From contig NC_088918.1 in assembly GCF_963576675.1 (NCBI RefSeq), positions 50,377,501 through 50,441,500 on the forward strand: a stretch of DNA of 64,000 nt, read 5' to 3'. Under the pieces are notes generated by a model. The model was not told the origin of the DNA, did no database searches, and saw only the letters and a list, made by a program, of their open reading frames with translations. A program made the translations under genes and the position numbers. Position 1 is the first letter of the stretch; each line of letters starts with the position of its first letter. The DNA comes from Euphorbia lathyris (taxonomy: Eukaryota; Streptophyta; Magnoliopsida; Malpighiales; Euphorbiaceae). This document shows positions 35,008 through 45,330 of the stretch, in pieces.

Positions 35008-36219
35008 ATGCCTAGAACAAAGCGTGTTGGTCACAAGCCACAAGTTACGGAAGCTAATCGCCTTCGCATACGTTGCGGAGCCTATTTTGACATAGAAACG
35101 AAGGAGGAAGCCGCTCGTTTCATTCATTTTTCGAACTCAAAGAGGGAGTTTGTGGATATGCACTTCATTGACGGTAAGAGAGTTAAATTTCTCTACTCGA
35201 ATTAATGCATTCATTGAGACTTTGGGTTGGCAAGCTTTTGTTTCTATGCGTTTTCCTAGCATTATGGAGTATATAGTAGAATTTTTGGTCACTTTGATAA
35301 TGAATAAGAAGAAAACATCAATCTCCTTTAGGAATAATGGTGTGACTTACACCATAGATTATGAGGCTATGGGTAATATGTTTGGTTTTCCTACTAGTGA
35401 TTTCCATGACAAGCCTAAGGATTTTGATAACGACACGATATGGAACACTCTTTCGGGTCAAGACTATTTTAACTCGAAAAACACTTCAAGTAAGGTGATA
35501 AGAGACAATTGTGTGTTCTTCTTTCACAAATTTTTGAGTTTTTCCTTATTTGGTCGTGTTGAGAGCTCAAAGATTCAAGTTAGGGATTTGTTTGTTCTTG
35601 ATTGCTTGTTTAAAGGTTTGCGGGTTGATAGCATAGGTATGCTATTTGATAATTTATATCGAGCTTCGAGGGCTACTACCATTCAAGTACCTCTCGGTAA
35701 TTTTATCACCGCTATTGTTTTGGGTGCACGTGGAGAGCTGGCCGATTATGACATGTCTACCTACTATGGCTATGTACCAATTTTGAATATTTCGGCTCTT
35801 GAGAGGGCTCACTTGTTGCTTACTTCGGTTCCTCCCGTTTTTATTTCATATGAGCCCCGTATTGCCCATCTTCGTGGCACTATGGGTGGAGGAGCTTCGA
35901 GTTCACAATTTGTAGGTACCGAAGGTGGCGAAGAGGAGGAGGAAGCGGACATTGCACCACAAGCACAACCACAACCCCAAGCACCTGAAGATGATGATCT
36001 GGTTGATTTGCTGAGGATTTTGAACCAAATCAATGAAAATAATCGTAACATGAGTTTGAGGATTGATGATTTGGTGGAGAATAATATGGTGTGATAAATG
36101 ACAACCTCAACAACTTAAGGACGGAGCACAAGTCTACTCGTCGTCGGATGCTTTCCTTTTTCCGTCGTCAAAATGTTGAAACCTCACCATCTCCGACGAA
36201 TTCGCCTCCACATGCTTAG
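35008..36219 (+). pseudogene. ORF-B, ATHILA-ORF1-like accessory protein (inner element)
   Basis: It starts MPRTKRVGHKPQVTEANRLR at 35008. A frameshift near 35160-35205 moves the rest into the frame of 35150-36094. Conserved blocks are LGWQAFVSMRFP, ISFRNNGVTYTIDYEAMG, NMFGFP, FFFHKFLSFSLFGRVESS and GNFITAIVLGARGE, then an acidic Glu-rich segment, a Pro/Gln repeat and a C-terminal helix with DLVENNMV. A further indel near 36092 gives an early stop; the outer copy shows the family end corresponds to 36217-36219, after a basic RRRMLSFFRRQN stretch. The basic tail could bind nucleic acid (inference). ORF-A is a diverged relative. Confidence 0.82.
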
Positions 36220-37607
36220 GTTTTATCAACTCTTTTATTCATTTCCTTATCTTGTTTTGTTGTTTTTCAATTTAAGTTTGGTACAATATTTTCTCTTTTT
36301 TATTATGTTTGGTACAATTTTAATTTTATGTTGGATGATTTTAATTTGCTAATTTTCTTTATTATTTCGTGTGATTTATTTCGTACTAATTTTTCGTGTT
36401 TTATCTATTTTTGCACCCATGAGGACATGGTCCAAATTAAGTGTGGGAGGAGATATACATATATCATTTTTACACGTACGAATAAATGCAAAGAATAAAA
36501 GTCATCCATTTTATCATAAAAAACATATTAATATTGATAAACAATATTTTCAAATGCAACACTTGTTTTATGCAAATGCAATATATATTGCAACACAATT
36601 TAAAACACAATTTATTTAAAATTTCCATTATTTTTCATATGTTTAAAAATATATAACTTATGATTATTTTTAGGTTATCATTATCGTTAGAAATAATATT
36701 TCTATGCGGGCAATATTTTTAAAATTTTTCACAAATCTCCGATACGATTTTAAGTAAAATTGTCTCGAGTAAATGTATTTAAGTAAATAAATTCTTTATT
36801 TCAATCTCTATTTTATATCATGCAATTCATGATAAAATAAATCTTATTTTAAATTTTCAATTAGGTTTATAGGCATTAAATTGAACTAACAATTTTTAGC
36901 TCGGTTTGATTTCGTCTTACATTAACACCAATTGAAGTTTTTAAGGAAACTTTAGCCATAATACATGTTGAATTTTAAGTCAATATAGGATGAATGTGCT
37001 ATTTTTATTTTCCCCAAATTTCAATTCATAATTCATATTAATTAATCAATTAGTTGAATTCTTAACTTTTGGCCACGATTGCGACCCTTATCACAATCGA
37101 GGTATGGAAGGAACGTTTAAAAGCAAAAAATAAGTGTGTTTAAGTTTAACGTAACGGTTGCGTCCACCCATGGCATGGTCGGCACCTCTTAAGCGAACAC
37201 AAATAAAATGCATATAAAGTTACGATCGAGACCACCCTTATTTCGGGCGTAACTAAGCAAATAATTACCCCAAATACTTACTCATCTCATATAATAGTTT
37301 AGGTTTTGGGAAAGGAAATTTTGTGCTTTGAAATGCCTTGAGACGAAAGACTCAATAAAATGCGTGCTTATATCGTCCCGAATACTTCAATTCAAAATTA
37401 AAAAAATACAAGACGAATGATATATCACCTTTATACTAGTTAGTTTAATATTTTTTGTATAAATTTGTCATGCGAAGTTAGTCTTTTCGGCTTAACTAAT
37501 TTAAAAAGTAATATAGAGATATATGTTTTATTTTCATAAAGAGATTAGTTAAAGATAAATTCACTGAAATTTTGCTCGGGACTAGCAAAAGATTAAGTGT
37601 GGAGATT
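36220..37607 (+). other. 3' untranslated region with two polypurine-like tracts
   Basis: AAGTGTGGGAGGAGATA at 36439-36455 lies just after ORF-B, and the true 3' polypurine tract AAGTGTGGAGATT (37594-37607) abuts the LTR. The two are similar, and both are present in the outer copy. The 1.1 kb between them is AT-rich and has no gene. At 37185 it carries the uninterrupted target of the solo LTR that hit the outer copy. Confidence 0.75.
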
Positions 37608-37872
37608 TGTTAAGCCCAAAATATACCTAAAATATCATTAATGTTTAGATCAGTTTTGCTATGAATTCGTACTATTTATATCTGTTTAGCGTACTTTTAC
37701 TTCCGAATATGTTTCTTTCATGCAAGGTACCTGAATATTTGGTAAAATCCAAATAGGAACGAAAAGAGGATAAAAACAGAAGAAAAACCCTACAAAAGGA
37801 GTCAAAGACGACGAAAATCAAATGCGCTGGAACGAGGACGAGGACGAAGTCAGAAACGGAGTAAAAAACTCT

Positions 37873-37911
37873 GTGTCGCGACCGAGAATCCTCCATTCTC
37901 GGTCGCGACAC
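37873..37911. promoter_or_regulatory. Perfect 17-bp-arm palindrome (H2) in LTR
   Basis: Left arm GTGTCGCGACCGAGAAT (37873-37889), loop CCTCC, right arm ATTCTCGGTCGCGACAC (37895-37911). Related copies: 11916-11953, 20029-20066, 22087-22124, 27365-27403, 32709-32746, 41001-41038 and a half copy at 34654. Function unknown; protein binding or RNA hairpin formation are both possible. Confidence 0.9.
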
Positions 37912-38100
37912 GTGTCGACCAGCAATTTCTCCCTTCTTTTCAAAGGCTAAAACATGCTCCCCCATTCTCGGCCGAGAATTAATTATTCTCGGTAAGATCA
38001 GAATTTCCAGAAGGGCTATTCGTACACATTCGTTTTCAAAGAAACGCGTCCGTTCGATTGGATAAGAACGCCTCTTCGCAGCAAACACGTTCCTTAAACC

Positions 38101-38131
38101 CGACTCTTCAACATCTATAAATAAAGAGTCG
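38101..38131 (+). promoter_or_regulatory. LTR TATA box within an inverted repeat
   Basis: TATAAATA at 38116-38123 is bracketed by 8-bp arms CGACTCTT (38101-38108) and AAGAGTCG (38124-38131). It is the likely core promoter of the family. The 5' LTR has the same arrangement at 27593-27623. Confidence 0.75.
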
Positions 38132-39070
38132 ATTTCAGAGTTGAGGATATATTGAAGAGAAGATTAGTATAGAATTAATGCAGAAATTCTGAGTCAAGCG
38201 ATTCAGAGTTAGAAGTTCGATTTTGTAAAAAGCAATATGATGTACACACATTGTTTATTAAATAATTACAAACACAATAGCATTTAGATTTGTTCATATT
38301 AGTTTACATTTTGGTAGTAGATAGACCAATCTCTATTTTGAAGATTCAGCGAGAATATTTAGTAGAGGATTCGCCCCAGGAGCCTGACAAACTCTAAACG
38401 AGGTTCAAGGAAAGGATTGACAACCCGTTCGCTTGAAAGTCGTCGAAAGCTTCCATGCTTCTTGTTCTCTGTAAACTTGTATCAAATTCATATTTCATCT
38501 AATAAAGTTTATTCTATTCGATAGATTTTTATGTAGCACTTATGGTAAATGATCCGAAGTGAGTTCTGGTGTTTTCATTAATACGTAGTTGAATTCAAAA
38601 TCTTTACAAGGAAACTTTGTTGAACACTTAGACAAATTGGTATCTTGGATAAAAGTATCAATTCGGCTAAGGAAGCAATCTAACCAGTTAGGGGATTGTT
38701 GCGTTCAAAGCCTTTTAATTGAATGAGTTAACGTTATTACATTTATATAATTTGTATACAAAGTTTAAAGTTGTTTTCTTTGATTAATGCAAATGAATAC
38801 ATTTATTCACTTTTCTAAAAGCACTAAACGTTTCTGTTTTGTAAATTCATCCTTAAATCAGAAGTGATTTCTAACATTCTACATACTTTAGTCTAATTCT
38901 TATTCTAGCAATTTCAAAACCAAATCCAATTAAACGATTTTCCACATTATAAACCTTGAAAGTAAATCAAACCGATTTAAAATAAGTTTTCGTTAAAAAG
39001 CGTTCCCTGTGGGTTCGATATCTTTTATTACTACAAGCATATACCGTGCACTTGCGGAAATCGCTCAACA

Positions 39071-39694
39071 AAAATGTTTGCATTAAAAGTGCATCGGGCA
39101 ATTAGTGGTGTGGGCATAAACATTGAAATTCTTTAAAACATTCTCAAGCCTCATAAAGAGTTTCATTATCATTTTGAGAAAAAGATGTTGACTCTTTTAT
39201 GACTCTTGCGGTTTTTGCTAAAGGAAAATATTTTGATAAAAACGCTTGGGCTAGTTGGTCCCAAGTTTCAAATGTTGCGCCTAGCATAGAAGTTAACCAC
39301 TCTTTGGCTCTATCCTTCAAAGTGAAAGGAAAGAGGCGAAGTTTGATTGCTTCGGCAGTCACATCTGTTATTTTAAAAGTGTCGCAAATTTCTAAGAAAT
39401 TTGTCAAGTGGGTGTTAGGATTTTCGTTAGGTAACCCATCAAATGTTACATTATTTTGCAACATATTAAGCAAAGCTGGCTTAATTTCAAATTGGTGTGC
39501 GTTTATTTGGGGTCTAACTATGCTATTTGTTACACCGGCTACTCCTGACCTAGCGTAATCCATAAGTGTTGCCATATTTTCTGGCTGTGGTTCTGAATTT
39601 TGTTTTTCTTGTCTTTCTTTTTCTTTTTAATGGTCTTTTCAATTTCTGGGTCAATTAGGTTTGGTGCAATGCCTGAACTTCGAGAACTGCACAT
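39071..39694 (-). pseudogene. gag, N-terminal part (outer element)
   Basis: The main open frame (39575-39144) starts MATLMDYARSG and contains a retrotransposon gag domain: NMLQNNVTFDGLPNENPNTH, LRLFPFTLKDRAKEWL and FLSKYFPLAKTARVIKE. A stop near 39144 and the insertion at 39071 end it. An upstream ATG at 39694 (MCSSRSSGIAP) is in another frame and may be the original start, separated by a frameshift in the A-rich run near 39610-39640. Gag forms the particle in which reverse transcription occurs. The 3' half of the gene is at 26430-27099. Confidence 0.88.
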
Positions 39695-39825
39695 GAACTT
39701 GAAATCTTACACGAAAAAGTTAGTAAATTAAAATTAATAAATTACAAAAGTTAAAATAAGTATGTATAAACCTAGATTCGAAATAAAACACGAAAAATCT
39801 AAATTTTTGTTAAAAAATTTGGCGT

Positions 39826-39843
39826 TCCCCGGCAACGACGCTA
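39826..39843 (-). other. Primer binding site, tRNA-Asp type, two changes
   Basis: In minus sense the site reads TAGCGTCGTTGCCGGGGA, two changes from the Athila-type TGGCGCCGTTGCCGGGGA complementary to tRNA-Asp. It lies 6 bases from the LTR end at 39850. Confidence 0.85.
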
Positions 39844-39849
39844 AAAACT

Positions 39850-41303
39850 TGTTGAGCGATTTCTGCAAGTGCACGGTTTCGCTTGTAGTAATAAAAATAT
39901 ATCGATCCCACAGGGAATGTTTTTTAACGAAAACTTATTTAAGTGTAATTTAAATACGACTTAAGGTTTATAGAAATAGATAATCGTTATTTGAAATTGG
40001 TTTTGAAATTGATAGAATAAGAATTAGGCTGGAATATGTAGAATGTTAGAAATCAATTCTGTTTTGAGTATGAATTACAAAACAGAAACGTTTAGTGTTT
40101 AAAATAAGAGAATAATTGTATTCGTTTGCATTAAGAAAAGAAATTAACTTTAAACTTTATATAAACTATAAAAATGTAATAACGTAAACTCCTTCAATTA
40201 AAAGGCTTTGAACCGCAGACAATCTTCCTACGGTCGGGATAGATCGCTACCTTAACCAAATTAATTCTCGAAGAATGAATTTGCCTAAGTGTTCAACAAA
40301 GTTTCCTTGTAAAGATATTGAATTCAACTACGTTTTAATGAAAACACCAGAACTCACTTCGGATCAATTACAGAAGTGCTACATAAAATTATATTGAATT
40401 GTATGAACTTTATTAGATGAAATATGAATTTGATACAAGTTTACAGAGAATCAAAAGCATGAAAGCATTCGAACGACATGAGATTTCCGGATCGTCAATC
40501 CTTTCCTCAAACCTCGTTTAGAGTTTGTCAGGCTCGTGGGTCGAATCCGCTACTTAATCTTCTCGCTGAATCTTCAGAATAGAGATGGTTCTTCTACTAC
40601 CAAAATGTAAACTAATATAAACAGATCTTAATCTAAAGGCTACTGTGTATGTAATTATTTAATAAACAATGTGTGTGCATCATATTGCTTTTTACAAAAT
40701 CGAACTTCTAATTCTGAATCATTTGACTCAGAATTTCTGCATAAATTCTGTACTAAATCTTAACTCTCAATTATCCTTTTCAACTCTCTATTTGTAGTTG
40801 TTAAAGAGTCGAGTGTAAGGAATGTGTCTGCTGCGAAGAGACGTTTCTATCCAATCGAACGGACGTGTTTCTTTAAAAACGAACAAGTGTAAGATGTGCT
40901 GCCTGAAAATCTGAAGTTACCGAGAATGGAAAATCTCTATCGAGAATAGGGAAGTGAAATTTCAGCCTTCAGACGAAAGGAGAGAAGTGACTGGCGACGC
41001 GTGTCGCGACTGAGAATAAGGAATCTCGGTCGCGACACGGGATGTTTATCCTATCTCCGACTTCGTTCCTCATCTTCGTTTCGGTGCGTTTGATTTTCAT
41101 CGTCTTTGACTCCTTTTGTAAGGTTTTTCCTTCGTTTCTAACCTCTTTTCGTTCCTATTTGGATTTTACCAAATATTTAGGTACCTTGTAGGAAAGAAAC
41201 ATATTCAGACGTAAAAGTACGCTAAATAAATATAAATAGCACAAATTCATAGTGAAAATGATGTAAACAATGATGATATTTTAGGTATATTTTGGGCTTA
41301 ACA
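39850..41303 (-). repeat. 5' LTR of outer Athila-type element
   Basis: A 1454-bp LTR, plus-strand reading TGTTGAGCGATTTCTGC to GGGCTTAACA. H2 is at 41001-41038 with one arm base changed, and an H1 relic is near 40911-40955. The TATA region near 40788 reads CTACAAATA in minus sense and is weakened. Confidence 0.93.
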
Positions 41304-42191
41304 ATACTCAGCAGTTTTATCTTGGTTCGGCCTCCTGCCTACATCTAGTCCCCCAGAATTCCTCTTCTGAGCTTTAATCCACTACTGAGCTCTTTCTGGT
41401 AGAGCACAAACCCTTACAATAGCTATTGAGCAATTAGAGAGTACCTTCCTCTATAATCTTACACTCAAAACTATTTAACTCTGTTTGCTAAATACCGAAC
41501 AAACAGAGCTTCCGAACTAATCTAAAAGATTGATAATTTTGTTCTAATCTAAGAATACCTTGAAAGATCTAAAGAATTGATTACACAGAAGAATAAGAAA
41601 GTTTGTGTAAAGGTTCTTGCTTTGCTTTGCTTCGCTTGGAACTTCAAGAAGTGATTCACTAAGAATTTGTGCGTTGAAGATCAAGTTCCAAAGTTGCAAA
41701 TGAGGGGCCTTTTATAGTTGACACTTTAAGGTTGGGGCATTTCAAATTTCGAAATAATCGATGGGAGGGAAACACTCTTCTGTTGCTTTCACTCCTCAGA
41801 AGCCAGTGTCAACAGCCAATGGTCTTCTATCTTTTACCATTGATTTGTTTGTTGTACTGTGCTTCAGAGTTGGTCAGAAGCAGACTAATTTGTCTAACCA
41901 AATCAGGCAAAGTTCTCAGGTTGACCAGGAGATAAGCTGTCTATTGGTTCTGAATCTTTCCTTATTTGGTGAGGATTTGTCAGTTGCGCAGAGTCAACTC
42001 TTGATGTTGTCCAGCGTGGCTTGATCTCTGTCTTTCGAAATTGATCTTATCTTTGAGACACATATACATGCTTTTGGATCCTTCTGCCTGTTGGGCTGGA
42101 GCTTGATCCACAAGCCTTTGTCTAATGGGCTTGGATTCAAAGGCTTAAGGCCTTTTCTAATTTCTTTGAACTTAAGCTTAAATCATCAACA
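41304..42191 (-). repeat. Unclassified LTR, 5' part (other half at 10490-10753)
   Basis: The minus-strand start is TGTTGATGATTTAAGC at 42191. TATAAAA at 41716-41710 is followed by a leader-like region and by CCGAACCAAGATAAAACTGC just before the Athila insertion. This is the arrangement of an LTR with promoter and transcript start. No coding sequence. The retroelement class is unknown. Confidence 0.5.
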
Positions 42192-43254
42192 CTTCAACAA
42201 AACATTAGTATAAATAAATCAACATTTAAATTTAATGTGTTATTAATTATGGAGATATCAAATTAATTTAATATTTTTGTCATAATCAAAATCAATGTGG
42301 AAATTGTGTTTCAACACACATGTCCTACTCTGACCAAGACATATGCAATTTATTAAAGGCTGCAAGTGATCACAAATGAATCAGATTTATCTTATTACTT
42401 TTGGGATTGGACCTAACGAATCAAATGAAGCATGGACCTAGTTTATGACCAAGCTAAGAGAATGATTGGTATGTAGATAATTTTGCAACAAAATCAGACA
42501 GACACAAAAGTACTGATCATGCCTTGAATTTGGTGTTTCCAAATATGATACATGGATGTTGTTAAATTTGTTTTAAGCTTAAACTTGTTGTTTTCTTTAT
42601 TAGAAGGCTAAAAATAGATGATAAAATATCGAATCATGTACTTTCACGAGCTTTTCTTGAGTCAAGCGAATTTCAATCTCGAATCGAGCCTAAAATTTCA
42701 AGCTTGGCGAGCTTTGAGCTTAAAAATTCTAGGATGGATGAGCTTTGATCTGAGCCTGATCCTTTTTATTCTTGAGCGGAGCCGAGCCTGCCCATGTTTA
42801 GTATCGATTCAGCTTGTTTACATCCATAGCCTCGACATCTTTCGTAATAAGTTTAGGTCGTGGAGGAGTAGCATCCTTCAAATCACAAATCGATAGATGA
42901 TAATTAGTATGATTTCAAAATCAATTATGAAAACCTAAAGATGCTCACCTTAATCATATCATGGACTTGATCAAATGTCGGGACTTTAACCGATTTCCAT
43001 CTAAGCACACGTGTGGTGGTAGACAATTTGGTTTATTCACACAGTATGTCTATGTCGCCTTCCAAAGCTCAAATAGTCAAACATATACAAAAGATACAGA
43101 CAAATAAGTAAAATATACTTTTACAGTTCCTACATAAATAATATATACAATTCATACCTTGACTATGTGTGTTAACCCTCGTAGTTGATATTTAGCATGA
43201 GCCTTCTTTTCTTTAGACTCAATTGATTTCTTTCTTTTGGAGATAACTCTTGTC
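42192..43254. other. Non-genic stretch
   Basis: No gene recognised. 42640-42810 holds degenerate GAGC/CGAGC-rich sequence resembling the element at 45831-46470. 42960-43254 may be the decayed 3' continuation of the DUF1985 relic. Confidence 0.4.
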
Positions 43255-43779
43255 GTGGTCTTATGCGTCTCATACCAAGACACCTCTCCCCACGGGAATG
43301 CAACAAAGCCAATCTGTATTCACCAACCAAGATTTCTCTAGGGTGATCAAACAATGATGTATGAAAAACAACATCGCAATACTAATAGCTTCAATGTCAT
43401 CCTTCTTGCTCCAATCAGCATTTCTGAACACTTCAAATATGTCACGGTGAGTTATAGGATCTACTCATTTGAAGTACTTCTTGATTATTTCCCTTCTATT
43501 CAGATTTTTGATCCTTTTCGTCATCTCTTCTAAACCACCAAATCACAAATCAGATATTAGTCCGTAGTCCTAATCATTAAATCTCAATTCAACTCCTCCA
43601 ATAGAAAACCACATTTCTCTAGGGAGAGATACAGCATGCTCAATCTCCCTGATTAGTAATGTATGAACAATGGTAACGGAGAAGGCGACATTATCCAAAT
43701 CCATTAGATATCCGAAACATATACTTTTGAAAGCATGTATCTGTGAGGTTATCAATTTAGTTTGCAAGTCAATCATCAT
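43255..43779 (-). pseudogene. DUF1985-domain relic of a MULE/Ulp1-type transposon protein
   Basis: The frame reads CFGYLMDLDNVAFSVTIVHT, LLIREIEHAV and EMWFSIGGVELRFND, then continues past stops with DYGLISDL, RREIIKKYF, DIEAISIAMLFFIHHCLI and WLCCIPVGRGVLV. The order of a MWF.GG..LRF motif and a later ALLYF-type helix matches plant DUF1985, found mostly in transposon-derived genes linked to Ulp1-like proteases. At least four in-frame stops are present. No protease part was seen. Confidence 0.65.
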
Positions 43780-43897
43780 TTCAATGTCACATCTTACATT
43801 TATTGTGCCTTTTGAACCTAAGCTCTAAGGATACTTGAATTTTACACTAGTATTTGTTTTTACCTTGCCAACTAGACTCTGTAAAAATGAAAACAAC

Positions 43898-43968
43898 TTG
43901 CATTTCAGACAATATAATTGCGTTTCAGATAATATAATTGCATTTCCGATATTATAATTGCATTTTAG
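43898..43968. repeat. Short tandem repeat, unit about 20 bp
   Basis: Three and a half copies of a unit like TTGCATTTCAGACAATATAA with small changes. Confidence 0.8.
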
Positions 43969-44420
43969 AAAAAAAAATAGAAACTATTCGCATTTACCTT
44001 ATGGCGTCGCATTTAGCTAATTGCGAAAGCAAACTATTCACATTTACCTCAAAATATGAATCATGTTTGATGTATTGGGTTTTACATTTGGCTATATGTG
44101 AAACCATTTTGGTTGAAAAGGCTTCTCATCATCATAGTAATCGCATTTGGATATATGCAAATACCTAGTTGAGGATTTATGAGTTTATCGCTTCACATTT
44201 TATGAAATGCGACACAAAACCATATAACGCGAACTATCGCAAAACAACTCTATAGCCAAGATAACATTTTAAACCAATAAATCACACATAAACAACCCAG
44301 ATGAGTTCGAAAATCATCATAATAGCCATTAAACACTAATCCTAACCAAACATATCACATTCAATCCATGCAAAACCCTATAACCTACCCGAAATAAACA
44401 ATGCTAAAACCAACACAGAT
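43969..44420. other. Non-genic stretch
   Basis: AT-rich, with scattered CGCATTT/AATGCG words. No gene recognised; the 76-codon ORF at 43938-44168 has no recognisable feature. Confidence 0.4.
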
Positions 44421-44428
44421 GGAGGGGA

Positions 44429-45119
44429 CAGGGCCGTCTTAAACATTTTTGGGGCCCTGTGCTAAATGAAAAAAAATTGGGCCTTATTCATTAAAAAAAA
44501 TTAATACTTTCATATAATAATAATGTTTCTACAAAATGAAACACCAAAATACTTTTAAGTTGATTTTTAGCATTATAAATATAATTAAATAATTAAATTA
44601 GATATTGTATAATAACAATAAAAAAATGGGCCCCTTAAGACTTTTAGAGCGTTAATTTTCTGGATAAATTAAGGTGTTGTTTGATAAAACTGAAAATTAG
44701 TGCTGAAAAAATAAGTACTGAATTTTAAGTGATGAATATTATAAGTGCTGAAAGTATTAATGATGTAACTGTTTGATAAATACTAAAAATAAATGCTGAA
44801 TATAAAAATATTAGTTATAATATTTAACTTAAAATGTTAATTTAAATATTTTGACTCATCAAAATAAGTGATTTTTAACTTAATTGACTAATTTAAGTGG
44901 TGGAAAAATAACCTTATCAAACACACTTAAATTAAATAAGTGCTTAATATTTTAATTTAAGTGATAAATGGTGTTATCAAACAAACATTCACTTAATTTT
45001 TCACATAATAATTAATAACAATAATTTATTTAGATTTGTATAATAATAAAAATTGGGCCCCCTTAAATTTGGGGCCCTGTGCGGGAGAACTCCTTGTACA
45101 CCCTTCTCCTACTCCCCTG
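44429..45119. mobile_element. Non-autonomous hAT element with a nested MITE
   Basis: Ends CAGGGCCGTC and CTACTCCCCTG give a short CAGGG terminal inverted repeat. GGAGGGGA flanks both ends (44421-44428 and 45120-45127), the 8-bp duplication of hAT elements. The phrase TTTGGGGCCCTGTGC occurs near both ends in direct orientation. There is no transposase. A second element at about 44670-44995 is inserted inside. Confidence 0.85.
44670..44995. mobile_element. MITE nested in hAT element
   Basis: The left end AGGTGTTGTTTGATAA pairs with the right-end complement AAGTGAATGTTTGTTTGATAA, and AAATAAGTGCTGAA-like and TAAGTGCTTA-like words recur inside. The exact ends and target duplication are not clear. 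Confidence 0.6.
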
Positions 45120-45330
45120 GGAGGGGACTTATCTTTAATTTCTTTTTATCTTGATGTTGCTTCTTTCTAGGTTTTTGCATCTTCGATGCTCCTTATTTGT
45201 CTTCGCAGTCGTCGTTCGTTATTCACACTTCGGGAATGAGTTCAAATGGGTTTTAACAGAAATGGGGTGTTACGGGTAGATTGGAAGTCGAATAATCTAG
45301 TTTAGTAGCATATATCTAAATGCGTCTAAA

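Larger units (their letters stand above)
27100..39070 (+). mobile_element. Inner Athila-type element, same family, opposite strand
   Basis: This 12-kb element starts TGTTAAGCCC at 27100 and ends CGCTCAACA at 39070, flanked by AAAAT (27095-27099 and 39071-39075), inside the gag gene of the outer element. Its 3' LTR is full length (37608-39070). Its 5' LTR is cut at about 28086 and joined directly to mid-gag, so the end of the LTR, primer site and gag N-terminus are missing; the copy cannot transpose now. Order: LTR fragment, gag C-terminus, protease, RT, RNase H, integrase, ORF-A, ORF-B, LTR. All coding parts carry stops or frameshifts. Confidence 0.95.
37608..39070 (+). repeat. 3' LTR of inner element, full length
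   Basis: A 1463-bp LTR from TGTTAAGCCC to CGCTCAACA. It carries H2 with perfect 17-bp arms (37873-37911), H1 (37964-38002) and TATAAATA (38116-38123). It ends with the Athila-style phrase CACTTGCGGAAATCGCTCAACA just before the target duplication. Confidence 0.95.
10754..41303 (-). mobile_element. Outer Athila-type Ty3/gypsy element with three nested insertions
   Basis: LTRs of 1454-1465 bp lie at 39850-41303 (5') and 10754-12218 (3') in minus-strand sense, and ATACT flanks both outer ends (10749-10753 and 41304-41308). Between them, read leftward, are a tRNA-Asp type primer site, gag, protease, RT, RNase H, integrase, ORF-A, ORF-B and a polypurine tract. The element was later interrupted by a same-family + copy inside gag (27100-39070), a MULE (16038-17581) and a solo LTR (12660-15789). 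Without these it would be about 13.9 kb. The primer site, the FMDDFS motif of RT and ATHILA-ORF1-like genes after pol point to the Athila lineage. All coding parts are broken. Confidence 0.93.

Noticed and set aside
35809..36051. 80-codon minus-strand Ser-rich ORF
   Set aside because: It is the complement of the acidic segment of ORF-B.
41732..42024. ORFs of 67 and 87 codons
   Set aside because: They lie in the LTR-like segment upstream of its TATA box, with no domain and poor codon structure.
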